Source: Nectonema munidae
Taxonomy: Eukaryota; Nematomorpha; Nectonematoida; Nectonematidae
Assembly: GCA_030549495.1 (NCBI GenBank)
Contig: JAUIRK010001055.1
Span: forward strand, 991,001 to 1,055,000
Length of the DNA stretch: 64,000 nt
Direction of reading: 5' to 3'
Below the pieces are notes generated by a model. That model had not been told where the DNA came from, made no database searches, and worked only from the letters and a program-made list of their open reading frames with translations. Made by a program: the position numbers and the translations under genes. Positions 46,398-57,270 of this stretch are shown here, piece by piece (position 1 is the first letter of the stretch; every line of letters starts with the position of its first letter).

Positions 46398-47834
46398 TTA
46401 TTCACAAATATCATCACATAATGACAAATACAGCTTTCCCTTGATGTACTTTTTAGAAATGCTCAAGCGTTGAAGAATTTGACTGATGCTATCAGCTAAG
46501 AAATTGTTATCAATATCTGGATTTTTAGCTTTGAATTTTTGTAGCAAGTCTTTAGCTGTCATAGGCTTTCTAGACAAATATCGCTTGATATTTTCACTGC
46601 TAACCGCGCTCTTTGACTCGGCGCTCTGGTAATTCTTTTTCGCAGATGGAGGCTCGCTACTCAATTTCTCATCCATCTTTCTCTTCATTCCTTCTTTGGG
46701 TGAGGAAGGATCTTTGGAATTGTGACTCTTGGAAGATTCAGCACTCAAAACTTTGTGCATGAGAAATATGGATGAGGAAATATTTTCATCAATGTCTGTG
46801 TCACTTGAGTCCAAGTCAGAGCTGCTAGAGTTGGTGCTACTTGAAGCATTCTCACTACTACTCTCACTCTGCAGATCACTCCCCTCCTTCTTCTTTTTAT
46901 ACGCACTGAGTTTGTTCTTTTTTCTCGCAGCTTCTTTATCAAGGGGGTTATCATCTTCGCCTTTGTCGTTAGTGTTGTTGTCGGAATGAACGTGATCATC
47001 AGATAAATCCTCATCGGTCTTCAACGCTGTCTCATCTTCAACACCACGCAATTCTCCATTTTTCAAAGCTTGATCTTCATTCTTCGAATAAAAGTCATCA
47101 TCGGAGGATTCATCGGTGATGTAATCTTGCTCAACACACTCTTTATCACCATCATCCGATTCTTCACTCGCTTCCTTCAAAGAGTCTATGAACTTTTTCT
47201 TCGGTTTGGAAGCTGTCTTTTCTATTTCTGAAGCGTTCTTCAAAGTAGAAGTAATGGCGCCCTTCACCTGTTCTCGATTGAATCCAGCTTCGTCTTCACT
47301 TTTACCCGACGCCTTTTTTTGAGCCATAATTGTAAAATAACTCAAAACTTTTTCTCTATTTTTAAACTTTTCTTCGGCTTCGTCGATGCTTAGTGTGATG
47401 TAGCGATTTTCGGGAATATAAGTGTACCATGCATCAATTTGGTACGCTTCAAAGCTGCCGTTAGCAACCTGCATAAAAACAAAATATGACGAAGATTCTC
47501 CAATGCCTCCGATCCGAATGCTCTTGAACTTTCGCAAACCCTTTCCACATCCTAACTTTAAAATCCATGGCTGATCTTCAGTGCGGTAAGACTGCACTTT
47601 AACTCCTTTTTTTCGAAGACGATACTCTTGTCTGTGATCTTTATTGTAAACAGTTCCAGCTCCAAATGTCTTTTCATTTCCTTCAGGGTTGTGCAATAAA
47701 AAGTTATTTTCGCGAAATATCTTTCCAGGCAAATGTGAGGAAAATTCTATTTTCAATGGAATGTTAAACTTCATCACTTCAAATATTTTTGACTGGTAGT
47801 TTTTTCCCATCTTAACAGAAAATTCTTGCGCCAT
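46398..47834 (-). CDS. GTF2F1: Transcription initiation factor IIF subunit alpha (RAP74)
   Basis: The 478-residue protein covers the family from end to end in a single exon; human RAP74 has 517 residues. Residues 1-165 match the TFIIF dimerisation fold, with RKKGVKVQSYRTEDQPWILK, then RKFKSIRIGGIGESSSYFVF and NGSFEAYQIDAWY, corresponding to the human EDQPWLLR, KKGGVTENTSYYIF and GAFEAFPVHNWY segments. Residues 170-400 are an acidic, Lys- and Ser-rich linker (ITDESSDDDFYSKNED and similar). Residues 415-478 form the C-terminal winged helix (NIKRYLSRKPMTAKDLLQKF), which in human binds the CTD phosphatase FCP1. The protein would pair with RAP30 and bring RNA polymerase II to the promoter. The absence of introns raises the question of a processed copy, but the open frame is intact and the N-terminus aligns. 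Confidence 0.95.
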   Translation of the reverse strand: MAQEFSVKMGKNYQSKIFEVMKFNIPLKIEFSSHLPGKIFRENNFLLHNPEGNEKTFGAGTVYNKDHRQEYRLRKKGVKVQSYRTEDQPWILKLGCGKGLRKFKSIRIGGIGESSSYFVFMQVANGSFEAYQIDAWYTYIPENRYITLSIDEAEEKFKNREKVLSYFTIMAQKKASGKSEDEAGFNREQVKGAITSTLKNASEIEKTASKPKKKFIDSLKEASEESDDGDKECVEQDYITDESSDDDFYSKNEDQALKNGELRGVEDETALKTDEDLSDDHVHSDNNTNDKGEDDNPLDKEAARKKNKLSAYKKKKEGSDLQSESSSENASSSTNSSSSDLDSSDTDIDENISSSIFLMHKVLSAESSKSHNSKDPSSPKEGMKRKMDEKLSSEPPSAKKNYQSAESKSAVSSENIKRYLSRKPMTAKDLLQKFKAKNPDIDNNFLADSISQILQRLSISKKYIKGKLYLSLCDDICE

Positions 47835-47898
47835 TTTACTAAACAGATTACGTAGGCAAAATGACCTAAAAATTTCTAAATTAAAAAAATAAGGTACA
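47835..47898. promoter_or_regulatory. 64-bp divergent intergenic region
   Basis: This is the gap between the ATG of TFIIF alpha (minus) and the ATG of the small ORF at 47,899 (plus). It is short and AT-rich with no TATAAA. If both ORFs are expressed they share a compact bidirectional promoter, or the transcription start of one lies inside the other. Confidence 0.35.
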
Positions 47899-48165
47899 AT
47901 GAATACATTAACGGAACTACAGGGGAGGAACAGACAAAAAGTTTTAAATGGATTTTATCAATTTAAATATTTTGGTAGAAAAAAGTTTGCCTACATCGGT
48001 CAACGTAAAGATAGCATGAGATGTTTTCAGCTATTTAGCTATGTACCAAGCAATGTTACAACAAATTGTGAAATTTTTACAAAGCCAGAACTGGAGCCAG
48101 ACACTAAAATATTTTTGCTCCAGAGACGGAGATTTTTCTGGCTCCGAAACCATGTTTATATGTAA
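47899..48165 (+). CDS. Small basic ORF of unknown function, divergent from GTF2F1
   Basis: The 88-codon frame begins MNTLTELQGRNRQKVLNGFY and contains FKYFGRKKFAYIGQRKDSM and a later KPELEPDTKIFLL. It is basic, with few low-complexity runs and mixed codons, which favours a real gene over chance. I do not recognise the family. A donor-like CAG|GTAGGT at 48,234 and an AATAAT/AATAAA cluster near 48,272 are possible gene ends. It could be a first exon whose partners are outside recognisable sequence, or a fragment of a larger gene. Confidence 0.4.
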   Translation: MNTLTELQGRNRQKVLNGFYQFKYFGRKKFAYIGQRKDSMRCFQLFSYVPSNVTTNCEIFTKPELEPDTKIFLLQRRRFFWLRNHVYM

Positions 48166-48630
48166 TCTATAACGTTAGGCAAAATTTAGAGTAAATGATG
48201 AAATATTTTAGATTTCAAATGCTTTTCAGGTAGGTTTATTCATCCTTTCAGAGACACTACACACTTTAAGGAATAATAAAAGTTTGGAAAAGGGTAGTAA
48301 ATTTTCCCGATTCAATTCCAATGCCGAAACGTGAAAAAGCGTAAGATTTCCGATTCGAAATGACTCTGAAATTTCCAACTCCTATCCATTAAAAATCTTC
48401 TAATCCGCCGACTTTGATGTTGCAACCCTGATATTAACAATATATAATTTACTTACTTCACTGAGATATTTTAGAACCTATTAGAAATTCTGTATGTAAA
48501 TTAAATTTTATAAAACAAAAAATTAGCTTGATAAAAGGAAAAAAATAAATCACGTATAAAGATCTTCCCAGAATAATTTGTCATTTAAATAATAAAATAA
48601 AACACATGAACAAATGTTTAAAAATAGATC
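48166..48630. other. Intergenic, nothing firm
   Basis: A GC-richer stretch at 48,290-48,430 has no long frame. It may include the 3' end of the upstream ORF's transcript. Confidence 0.35.
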
Positions 48631-48689
48631 AAAATCAAATGCAAAAGAGTATAAACATTTAACAAAGATGTATATATATTGCTTCTCCC

Positions 48690-49004
48690 ATAGCTAGGAC
48701 TTTTCAATTGGGAGGGCTGGAAAAAATTTTGAGGGGGCTTATTTTCACAAAAAAATTTTTGGTACTTATGGGTTACATCTTCCCCATTCAAAATTTTTTT
48801 AATAAATTACTGAAAAAAAATTTTAAGTGGGGAGATAATTAATAAGTACCAAATTTTTATATATAGTCTAAAAATAAACTATTTTTTGAACCCTTTATTG
48901 ATATCGAAATATATTAGGTTGGGGGAGGGGGGGCTCTGAATCTGAGTTGGGGGGGGGGGGGGGGGGGGTGGCAGCCCCTCCTGCCCTCGCTGGCTACGGG
49001 GCTG
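48690..49004. mobile_element. Non-autonomous element, GTAGCCAG-type ends, hosting a smaller MITE
   Basis: The left part ATAGCTAGGAC ... GGGAGGGCTGG pairs with the complement of the right end, CAGCCCCGTAGCCAGCGAGG. CTCCC flanks both sides and may be a short target duplication. The ends resemble those of the 485-bp element at 15,331. A G-run at 48,950-48,968 and a nested element at 48,761-48,850 lie inside. Confidence 0.6.
48761..48850. mobile_element. 90-bp hAT-type MITE nested in another element, perfect 8-bp TSD
   Basis: It begins GGTACTTATGGGTTAC and ends AATTAATAAGTACC. AAATTTTT flanks it at 48,753-48,760 and again at 48,851-48,858. It belongs to the same family as 10,596-10,924 but is reduced to little more than its two ends. 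Confidence 0.8.
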
Positions 49005-49136
49005 CCTCCCTATCTTTCTAATTCAATCAAATCTAGGAAAATTGTTGGTGATAGATCGCAACTTCAATCTTTAAAAAAATAAATATCATTTAAAATTTGT
49101 AATTGTTCTTCCTACTTTGTGACTATATTTAGGACA

Positions 49137-49560
49137 TCAAAAATTAGGACAAAAGAAATTTAAAAGCAAAAAAATTAAAAATAAATTATTGTTTTTTCTA
49201 CAGAAAGCAATCAAATTATTTCTTAAATATTCAAAATCAAATATAACAGAGTACAAACTTTTAACAAAGATGTATATATTGTTTCTCCTCTCTATCCTTC
49301 TAATTAAATCAAATCTAGGAACATTTTTCGTTATAAGCACAGGTTTACAAGATATGGTTAGCTTTATCCTAGATGAAACAGATTTTAGAATTTTCTTCAA
49401 TAATTTAAATGAATTTTTTTTATTTCCTTTGCAATGAGATCAAATATTTTCACAGTAGTTTTACGAAAATGAAGTCCAACACACATGTCAACTCCCTTTT
49501 TTATTTCAAGCTCAATTATTTCAACAAGGGGTGACGGAAATTATTTTTTCAATTCAGTTT
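49137..49560 (-). pseudogene. Decayed coding sequence of unknown family
   Basis: Minus-strand frames read VDMCVGLHFRKTTVKIFDLI (49,490-49,430) and then, in another frame, SVSSRIKLTISCKPVLITKN followed by VPRFDLIRRIERRNNIYIFV (49,386-49,270). These look like one degraded protein. The text IFVK(S/C)LYS..FDF also appears in the partner duplicate near 48,660-48,600. It is probably a dead mobile-element gene. The family is not recognised. Confidence 0.35.
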
Positions 49561-50540
49561 CGCTATTTATTTTTAGAAATGAACAACAATTGAAATCAAC
49601 AAAAATACTGATATATATGAGAAGTACTTTAAAAATTATGAAATATTTTCAATATCCCCAGCTCTAATTTAGGATGTATCTTGTTCTTCAGCTTTGACAC
49701 TGAAAATAGCTTCTCGTGCACTAGGTATAAAAATATAGGCTTTTACACAACTATTAATGATAACTCAAACCGAATAATAAAATTGCTTTTACTTTTCCAC
49801 CCAAAACATTGAAAATTAATTATGTTATTAATATTATGTCGTGAAGATGATCTAAATGTTTAAAATATTGGAGTGCAAATCATTTTCTTTTATTAACTGA
49901 AATGCAAAACTTAAAGATTGAATGAGAGAAATTGAATGTTTTTTTCTTAAAAAAGTAATAAAGACTCATGCCTTTAAACAAATATTTTTGACTTGAAGAA
50001 AAAAAAGTTATTTTAGAAGAACCAGTAAAAAAAGGAGAAGAGGGTGACTCTCATTTAAAAAATTATAATTGAAATTTTTTGTCTTATAGAGAGGTGATAG
50101 CTGAACTTTTGAAATTTAAATACATGAAAAGATTTATGCCTAGTGAAAATTTTGAAAATTATTCTTTTAAAATTATAAAAAGTAACAATTCAGATAAAAA
50201 ACTTTTCTCTTTATGGAAACCAAAAAAACAGTTCACATTATTATGTTAGAACTAAAGGTGATGTAAAAAACTGCGGTGTGACTTTTTACCCAAACTCTTT
50301 TCAAAAATTGTTTCTGAAAAAAAAGAATCAAAATAACTATAAATAGGCTCTAAGTAAAGATAAAATATGAAAATTCTTATCTCTCATGGATATTTTTCAA
50401 TATAAAGTCAAATCTAATATATAATTTTTTTAAGTTTTTTGATTTTTATCAATTCCAAGCATGGTTCATTATTTTTGATTCTTAGAAATAAACACTGAAT
50501 TTCCGAAAACCCAAAAATAATTCTAAACCACACAACCCTT
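49561..50540. other. AT-rich; one protein-like patch
   Basis: At 50,085-50,250 the plus strand reads REVIAELLKFKYMKRFMPSE and SFKIIKSNNSDKKLFSLWKP after an acceptor-like TTTTTTGTCTTATAG. This could be a remnant exon or element fragment. Nothing else is recognised. Confidence 0.3.
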
Positions 50541-52624
50541 TAGTCAAAAATCTACAAATCACGTCTTACACAATGCGACAACTGTCTGAAATCCCACCAC
50601 ACATCATTAAAATTTAAAAAAACATCTCCACACTGCAACCACTGAGGCAACAAGAGTCACTCAATCTCCACATGCATTTTCAATAACGATATCTCTAAAA
50701 TATCATACTCAAACTGCCATCAGAATCACCTCTCCACATATGATATATGCCCTTTTCGCATTCAACAGATTAAAAACCTCAACGAGACACACACAAATAC
50801 CATAAAAAATTACATATGTTGAATTTTCTTCATATTAATCTGAACCACTCCTCCCATAGCTGGTCAAATATCCTTAACATTCTCTTGTCTTCATCCTACG
50901 TTTTCTCTTTAAGTGAACCCTGCACTTCAAAACACTCTCATCCACCTCATACAAATGAATACACCTTTCTCTACACCTCACCTCTAACAAATTACTCCGC
51001 ATGCATTCTAATAAGGTCCACACTAAATTTCCATTTTCTCTTTTATTTCTCGTCACAAAATTAGGTATTCACAATAATTTTCTCTCAAAACGCACGTCTC
51101 CTATTCTACTCCTACTACTCCCTCATTCTAACCTCAAAGCATTCTCAAACGATTTCACACATTCTCTAAACCAAGCTAAGGCCCACATCATATCACTATC
51201 AAGTTCATATCATTTAATAATTTCAACGGACTGTAACGCCTGATCTTTTCTTTGGGATCATAAGGAAAACATACGCGGCGTTAAATCTCTATCTTTTATC
51301 GCACAACATAATCTACGAATATGCGACGACACAAAAAATCCTACCTTCTTCAAAATCGTTCAAAACAACATAATTTCCTCTAACATTGATATCATTTTAG
51401 CGTCACCAAACACATACAATCTCATTTTTAACTGAGTCATCTCCGACCAAAAATCCGCATCTGATCACCACTATTTCCAGATTGTTTTCACCCCAAATTT
51501 TAACACACGTACCCTAACAACATTGGCTAAGTACACTCATTGGTGCACATTTTTACGAACACTTGCAACCCAGCTACCAGAATCCATACCCGTGCTATCC
51601 ACAACTAACGAAATAGACCATGCTGCTCTCAAATTCAACAACACATTTCATCTGCTACTAACCTATCGACACCTTCTAATCCCTTTTCCTGAAGAAAACG
51701 TGCATACTTCTGGACCTCATCCTTAAACCAACAAAAGAAAATCTTGCCTCACGCTCTAAAAAATTTAAGAAGTATCGCTCTTCATCTAACATTTCTCTAT
51801 AGTCAAGTATCCGACATCTCTACCTTCGCTCCCTAAAAAAAGCGAAGCGAGATGCTTGGATCAATTTCACTTCCAATTCATCGTCCAACCCCTGACCCAT
51901 AATCAACACACTCACGAAAGTAAAAAATCATCCTTCGAAACTCCAGCAACTTCTTCCCCACACAGAGACTAACACAATCCTCATAAACCCGCCTTTTCTC
52001 TCGTCTATTTTTCCCACCGAGAATCCCCACAACGATGATCCATACCATGCTGCCCAACGCTTACTTTCAGAAAGACAAACATCATCGCTAAACCCCTACC
52101 ATTTCCCCCCCCCCCCCCCCCCCCCATCACACTAAGAGAGTTATCTCAGGCGGTAAACTCACTCAGACAAAATCAGCTCGCAGCCACGATACGATCACCG
52201 CAACCCACATTAAAAAATCATTTCACCTTTTACATACTCATCTACTCCACATATACAACGCATGCTTATCAAACTCCTTTTTTCCATCAATATGGAAAAT
52301 AGGCAAACTCCTCTTTCTGCCTAAACCTCACAAAGAACCCTCAAATCTAAAAAAAACTGGCGACCAATCACTATCCTCCCTGTTTTAGGCAAGCTATTAG
52401 AAAAAGTAATCCGCAAAAGGCTGACTCATTATATATCACAGAACAACCTCATACACCCATCACAGTTTGCATATCTCCCGCATAGGAATACTGAGTCATT
52501 TAGAACACTCCATAACATCCCAAAAGACCGCATCGACCGCATCAGTCCTTTTCCTCGACATCGATAACGCATTCAACAGCGCCTGGCACCCCGCCATCAT
52601 CCTCAACATGCTTCCAAGCCACAA

Positions 52625-55405
52625 TGGGAAAAAATAAAGTTACAGATTGATCGCGCACATTCTAGTTTGGTTCTCCCACATGAAATATAAATCCAGACAA
52701 AATTTAGATAAAAAGTTTTAATTTTAAGTCGGCCCTCAAAAATTAAACATTTTTCAATTTTTATTTTATTTTTATTTGTTGTTTTGATTTTGAAAAAAAC
52801 TATTTTTAATTTAAAATTAAATGTGTTTTTTTTTGTTTTTAATTTTTCTTCTCTGGAGGTTATTTTAGTTTTACAATATAAATGGTGATTACAGAAAAAA
52901 ATAAGTTTTTTTTTATTATTCACATGAATACACTTTTGAGTGTAATCTTAAAAAATTATAATTTATTTTTATAATGCTATAAATTATATTTTAGTTATCT
53001 AAATAATGGCAATAACAAGAAAAAATAAGTTTGTCTTTGCAGTTGGAATTATTCGTGAAACCGACTTTCATAGTTATAAGCAACTTCCGACTAAGAGATG
53101 TGTTTTAGAAAGACTTTTTCTATTTGAAAAAATATGCTAACGAATCTTTCATTATGGTAGCAAATGAATTGATAAATCTTTGGAATATAGCAAGTTTAAA
53201 GACGTCAGACCAGTCTTATGTTACCAAAAAAATACATTTTATGTGTGAAAAACATGAAACACTAATGAAAAATAAAAAGCGTGTATCTGCTATCACAGTC
53301 TAAAAAATTTAAAGACTTTGATAAAGAATTGAATAGTTTGTTTAACATCGCACATCTACAATCTAAAATTTTGATAAAAAACAAAGAAGATTTAGCTTTT
53401 CTTAATGATCAAAGAGGAAAGAGAAATATGTTTATTGGTGAAGAAGATAAAAAATTTTCTAAAAATATAAAAAGAAAAATTAAAAGAAATTTAATTACAA
53501 AAAATGTTTAGAAGAAAAAGAAAAAGCTTCTGGAGATGTTGCTTTATAAAGCAAAAATACTTCAATTTCTTCATGACATAAATGAAACAGATTATGAACC
53601 ATCTTGTGCACCATCAACTTCAGCTTTTAGGAAGACACCGACAAAAATCTTTAAAACAAACAAACAAACAAAAGAAAATACTAAATAATGAAGATTTTAT
53701 TGCCACTTTAGAAAGAACAGGCACCTCTATTCGAAAAGCCGTACATATTGTTGCTCTAGCCTTGTCATCTGCTGTCGTTAATTTAAATCAAATTACTTTT
53801 TCAAGTTCTTTCATGCACAGATCAATAAAAAAAATTCAAATTCTTTAGCTCAGAATATCAAAGTAAATTTTTGTCCAAATACTTCTTTTATTATACATTT
53901 TGACACCAAAATACTGAAGAACTCTTCAATTAAAAAATCAGAAAAGCTTGCAATTGTCGTAACCGGAAAAAATATTGAAAAAATTCTTGCAGTTCCTGAG
54001 TTGTCTCAAGGATCAGATAAGATTATTGCTGACACAGTTTTGAAAGTACTTAAAGATTGGCCTTCTTGCTTACCATGGATTGCTGGATTGTGTTTTGATA
54101 CAACCGCTTTAAACTCTGGAATTAATAAAGGGGCTTGTCCACTTATTCAAAACCAAATTGATCATCATTTGCTTTTTTTTCCTTGCCGACATGATATTCA
54201 TGAATTGCTTATATCTGCAGCCTTTGATTCATTTTTTTGTTTCAACGGATCCTTTTATTGGAATTTTTGAAAGATTTAAATTAAAATGGTCTTCTATATC
54301 AGCTCATTCTTATAAATCTTTTTAAACCCAAGTTGAGCAAGATTCTTGATCTATGGTTTTCACAAAAAAAACCAGAATTTATGGAATTTTTGAAAAATGA
54401 ACATAAAAAAAAGCAACCTTGAGATGATTATTTAGAATTATTAAAACTAAGCCTTGCTTATCTAGGAGAGATGAATTATAAAATAAAACAACCTGGAACT
54501 TACAACAGAGCTCGCTGGATGGCAAAGTGTATATACTGTCTTAAACTATTTTTATTTCGAGAATTGTTTGATTTAACACAATATGAAGAAAATAGTCTAA
54601 GAAGAATATGCGTTTATATTGTTTCAGTTTACGTAGAAGCTTGATTTAACTCTCCATATGCTCTAATTAATGACCTTAATCTTCTTTGTACACTTGAAGA
54701 CTATCAGAAAATTGATTATAAAATAGCGACAACTGCCATGAAAAAGTTTAAGAGGCATCTATGATATCTCAGCGAAAACCTTTCACCTCTAGCTTTTTTT
54801 TTACTCTTATCACATCTGAGAAAAAGAAATTGATGTCAAATAATCTTTTGAACAAGAAACCTTCAAAATATAATCGGAGACGTTTGAAGCAAATGAAATT
54901 TCATTCAAAAATGTTCAAATTGAAGATCTTTTGAGAAAGATGTCTTTTTTCTTTTCGTTAAAAATTTGAAAAAATTTGAGTGACGTTAACGATGTTGCCA
55001 CTCATTTAAAAGTTGTGAATGATTTATGTGAGCGAGTAGTTTCTTTAGTCACAACTTTTAATTCTTCTATTACAAAAAAAGAAGACAAACAAGCCCTTTT
55101 TCAAACGATTGAGTATAACAGAAAAGCAATAGCTTTTCCAAAAAAAAAAGTAATTTTGTGTAATTTTTGTTTTTTTTGAAAAATAAATTTGATATTTTTT
55201 TTGTTTTTATGCTTGTTTATTGTCTATAACAGAGAATTTTATTTTTTGTCGAAAATATATTCTTCAAAATTTTTTGGCTCGTTTGAGGTGTGAGAAAACT
55301 CTTGTTAAAAAGAATGATATTCGGCACAATTTCTGATTATTAATCAGAGAATTGATCATGTGTCTAAAACAAAAATAAAAACTTCACTTTTTTGGGACAC
55401 CCTAA
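52625..55405 (+). mobile_element. DDE-like DNA transposon of the same family as 37,780, copy 2, inside the LINE
   Basis: The right end complement reads TTAGGGTGTCCCAAA, matching the left end of the 37.8 kb copy. The left end is not clear, lying between 52,620 and 52,740. The base composition changes at both borders from the C-rich LINE to ordinary AT-rich sequence and back. The LINE protein text is cut between LNMLPSHNG and PPYIIKLIMNYL. So this element landed in the LINE after the LINE had inserted. Confidence 0.75.
53006..55180 (+). pseudogene. Putative transposase of the HWDG/CFDTT family, copy 2 (broken)
   Basis: From ATG 53,006, MAITRKNKFVFAVGIIRETD and LPTKRCVLERLF correspond to the N-terminus of the 38 kb copy. 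Then FIATLERTGTSIRKAVHIV (53,695-53,750); FIIHFDTKILKNSS (first Asp, HWDG changed to HFDT, near 53,893); GLCFDTTALNSGINKGACPL (54,085-54,145), the expected second Asp; FFPCRHDIHELLISAAFD (54,177-54,230). Next is the conserved tail YNRARWMAKCIYCLKLFLFR (54,502-54,562), and finally VVNDLCERVVSL (55,012-55,048). At least six stops or frame breaks. Compared with copy 1 it is strongly diverged, so the two are different subfamilies rather than recent duplicates. Confidence 0.7.
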
Positions 55406-57270
55406 TACCCACCCTACATAATCAAGTTAATCATGAACTACCTACAAAACCGCTGCTTAATTTTCCGCGTAAAATCCATCCGTGCAGTTCATACAATCTC
55501 TCTCTCCCCTCCCTAAGGAGGTTGCCTCTCTGACATCCTCGGGCTCATTCTCATCAATTCTCTGAATAGATCTCCTCGAGTCCAAATCTCACTTTTTCCA
55601 GTGCTACTCTGACGATCTTCTCTTTTATTTCTCAGCAAACAGACAACAGGAAAACTTCCAGAATATCACCTCAATTTTCAACATCCTGAACTTCACCGCC
55701 ACCTCGCTAAAAATATCTTTCAACACATCCAAAACTATCCTAATTCATTTCACTCGCAAACACTGCCCACAACTACCTTTGCTTACCAATCATAACACAT
55801 TAATTCAACCCACAACCACCATCAAGTATCTAAATAGTAAGAGAGTAAGTGTAGGTAAGAAAAGTCTTACCTTTCAAACAAACATGAAATGGTCCATACA
55901 CTTCAAAAACACCTACATCAAACTATCACAGACTCTGTTCCAACTAAGACAAGCAATCTAATACAAATGGGGTCTAAGTATCCATCATTCTTTATTCATT
56001 TACAAATCTCTCATACTTCCGGTAATCCAATACAGCATCCTCTCATGGGGCTTATCCCTCGCTCACCCATCCACACTTACATATTTATTCAAAATCCATA
56101 GACTCAGTCTATTAACCATCTCGAAAACTTATCGCACAATCCCAACATCTATTCTAGAAATCACACTGAATTGCACACCACTTTTAATCCAACTGAAAGG
56201 TACTTTCATTAGACGCTAAATTTGCACATACAAATCTCTACTTCCCCCATCTTCAGCCTCCTATTTACATCTTCCACTGAACGCATCACAACCCTCACGC
56301 GAAACTGCTTCCCACATCACTTCTCACTTCGAACCGTTACCTCATACACAATAAGGTACACCCCACCACATTAGTACATCCCTCTTCGCCCCTTCCTTTT
56401 GCTATCACTACTCACACAAACAAATCTCTCACCGCAAAACAGGTAAAAAAAGCTTTGACATCGCTACGAACCTTCAACCCTGAGAATCTTTACAGACGCT
56501 TCCAAGTGATTGTATCAAAACTACGACTCCTCTCCACTCATTTCACCGTCTCCATTTTCTGGTGCGCCGCTCATTCTAACATAGATGAAAACTTACATGT
56601 TGACCATCTCGCTAAAAGAACCTTATCAAGACCCTGCATTACACATTTGACCTCAGTACATCCCAACGTCTTACTACGCAACATTTCAATGCACACTCAA
56701 AACCAATGGCAAAACTCCCTAACCAACTCCACAAACACCCTGCTTTTGCACATATCAAACATCAATACCATGCACCAATCCTGGGCTTCGCACAAATACA
56801 CTCCATCGAGATCTCTTATTAGGTGGCTATCGGGTCATAGCCCTCTGCAAAAACTACTTTTTTCGCATTAAACTTTCAGACAACCTGAGGTGTCAGTTCT
56901 GCAACGCATTTTTCGAAACACCATACCATCTCGCCTTCCTCTGCCCATTCTTCATCTCACAACGACACAAACTTATTAACACTTGCGCATCAACACTTGG
57001 CCACTTTTCCACTAATCTAAGCGACATCATTACTCACCCAGAACTTCTAAACTTACTCTCCGCCTTGATAGGCACTATTGAACCCATTCTTTACTTCAGC
57101 CCACAATAAAACTGAATATCCTTCTTTATATACATTTATTATTTCTAGAATACTCCTAACATCCTTCTTTGCATTCTTCTCTTCAACCCCTATCAAGCAA
57201 TTTGCAAGCATATCAATTAAATTTGGAAAGTGCTTTGAAATCTCTATCTACCTACCTACCTACTTACTTG

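Larger units (their letters stand above)
48631..49320. repeat. Duplicated 90-bp host block, one copy filled by an insertion
   Basis: The block AACA(A)AGATGTATATAT ... CTTCTCC ... CCTATCTTTCTAATTCAATC and AAATCTAGGA occurs split at 48,631-48,689 plus 49,005-49,040, and uninterrupted at 49,232-49,320. The uninterrupted copy marks the empty site of the element at 48,690-49,004. Confidence 0.7.
50545..57270 (+). mobile_element. APE/RT/RNase H LINE, G-depleted coding strand, split by a DNA transposon
   Basis: Parts in order: zinc-knuckle end of ORF1 (CDNCLKSHH near 50,575, further Cys/His to 50,755). Then endonuclease text from 50,820 (FLHINLNHSSHSW; later SDQKSASDHHYF near 51,450). RT follows (NWRPITILPVLGKLLEKVIR near 52,358; PSQFAYLPHRNTESF near 52,460). 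After the interruption come IIKLIMNYLQNRCLIFRV, GGCLSDILGLILINS and YSDDLLFYFSAN (55,430-55,640). RNase H end is WCAAHSNIDENLHVDHLAKR near 56,560. A C-terminal Cys/His motif (CQFCNAFFETPYHLAFLCP) lies near 56,890. The 3' end has a (CTAC)n tail at 57,245-57,268. Many stops, for example TGG to TGA at 51,893, show it is old. R1/I-type affinity is likely from the RNase H. Confidence 0.85.
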
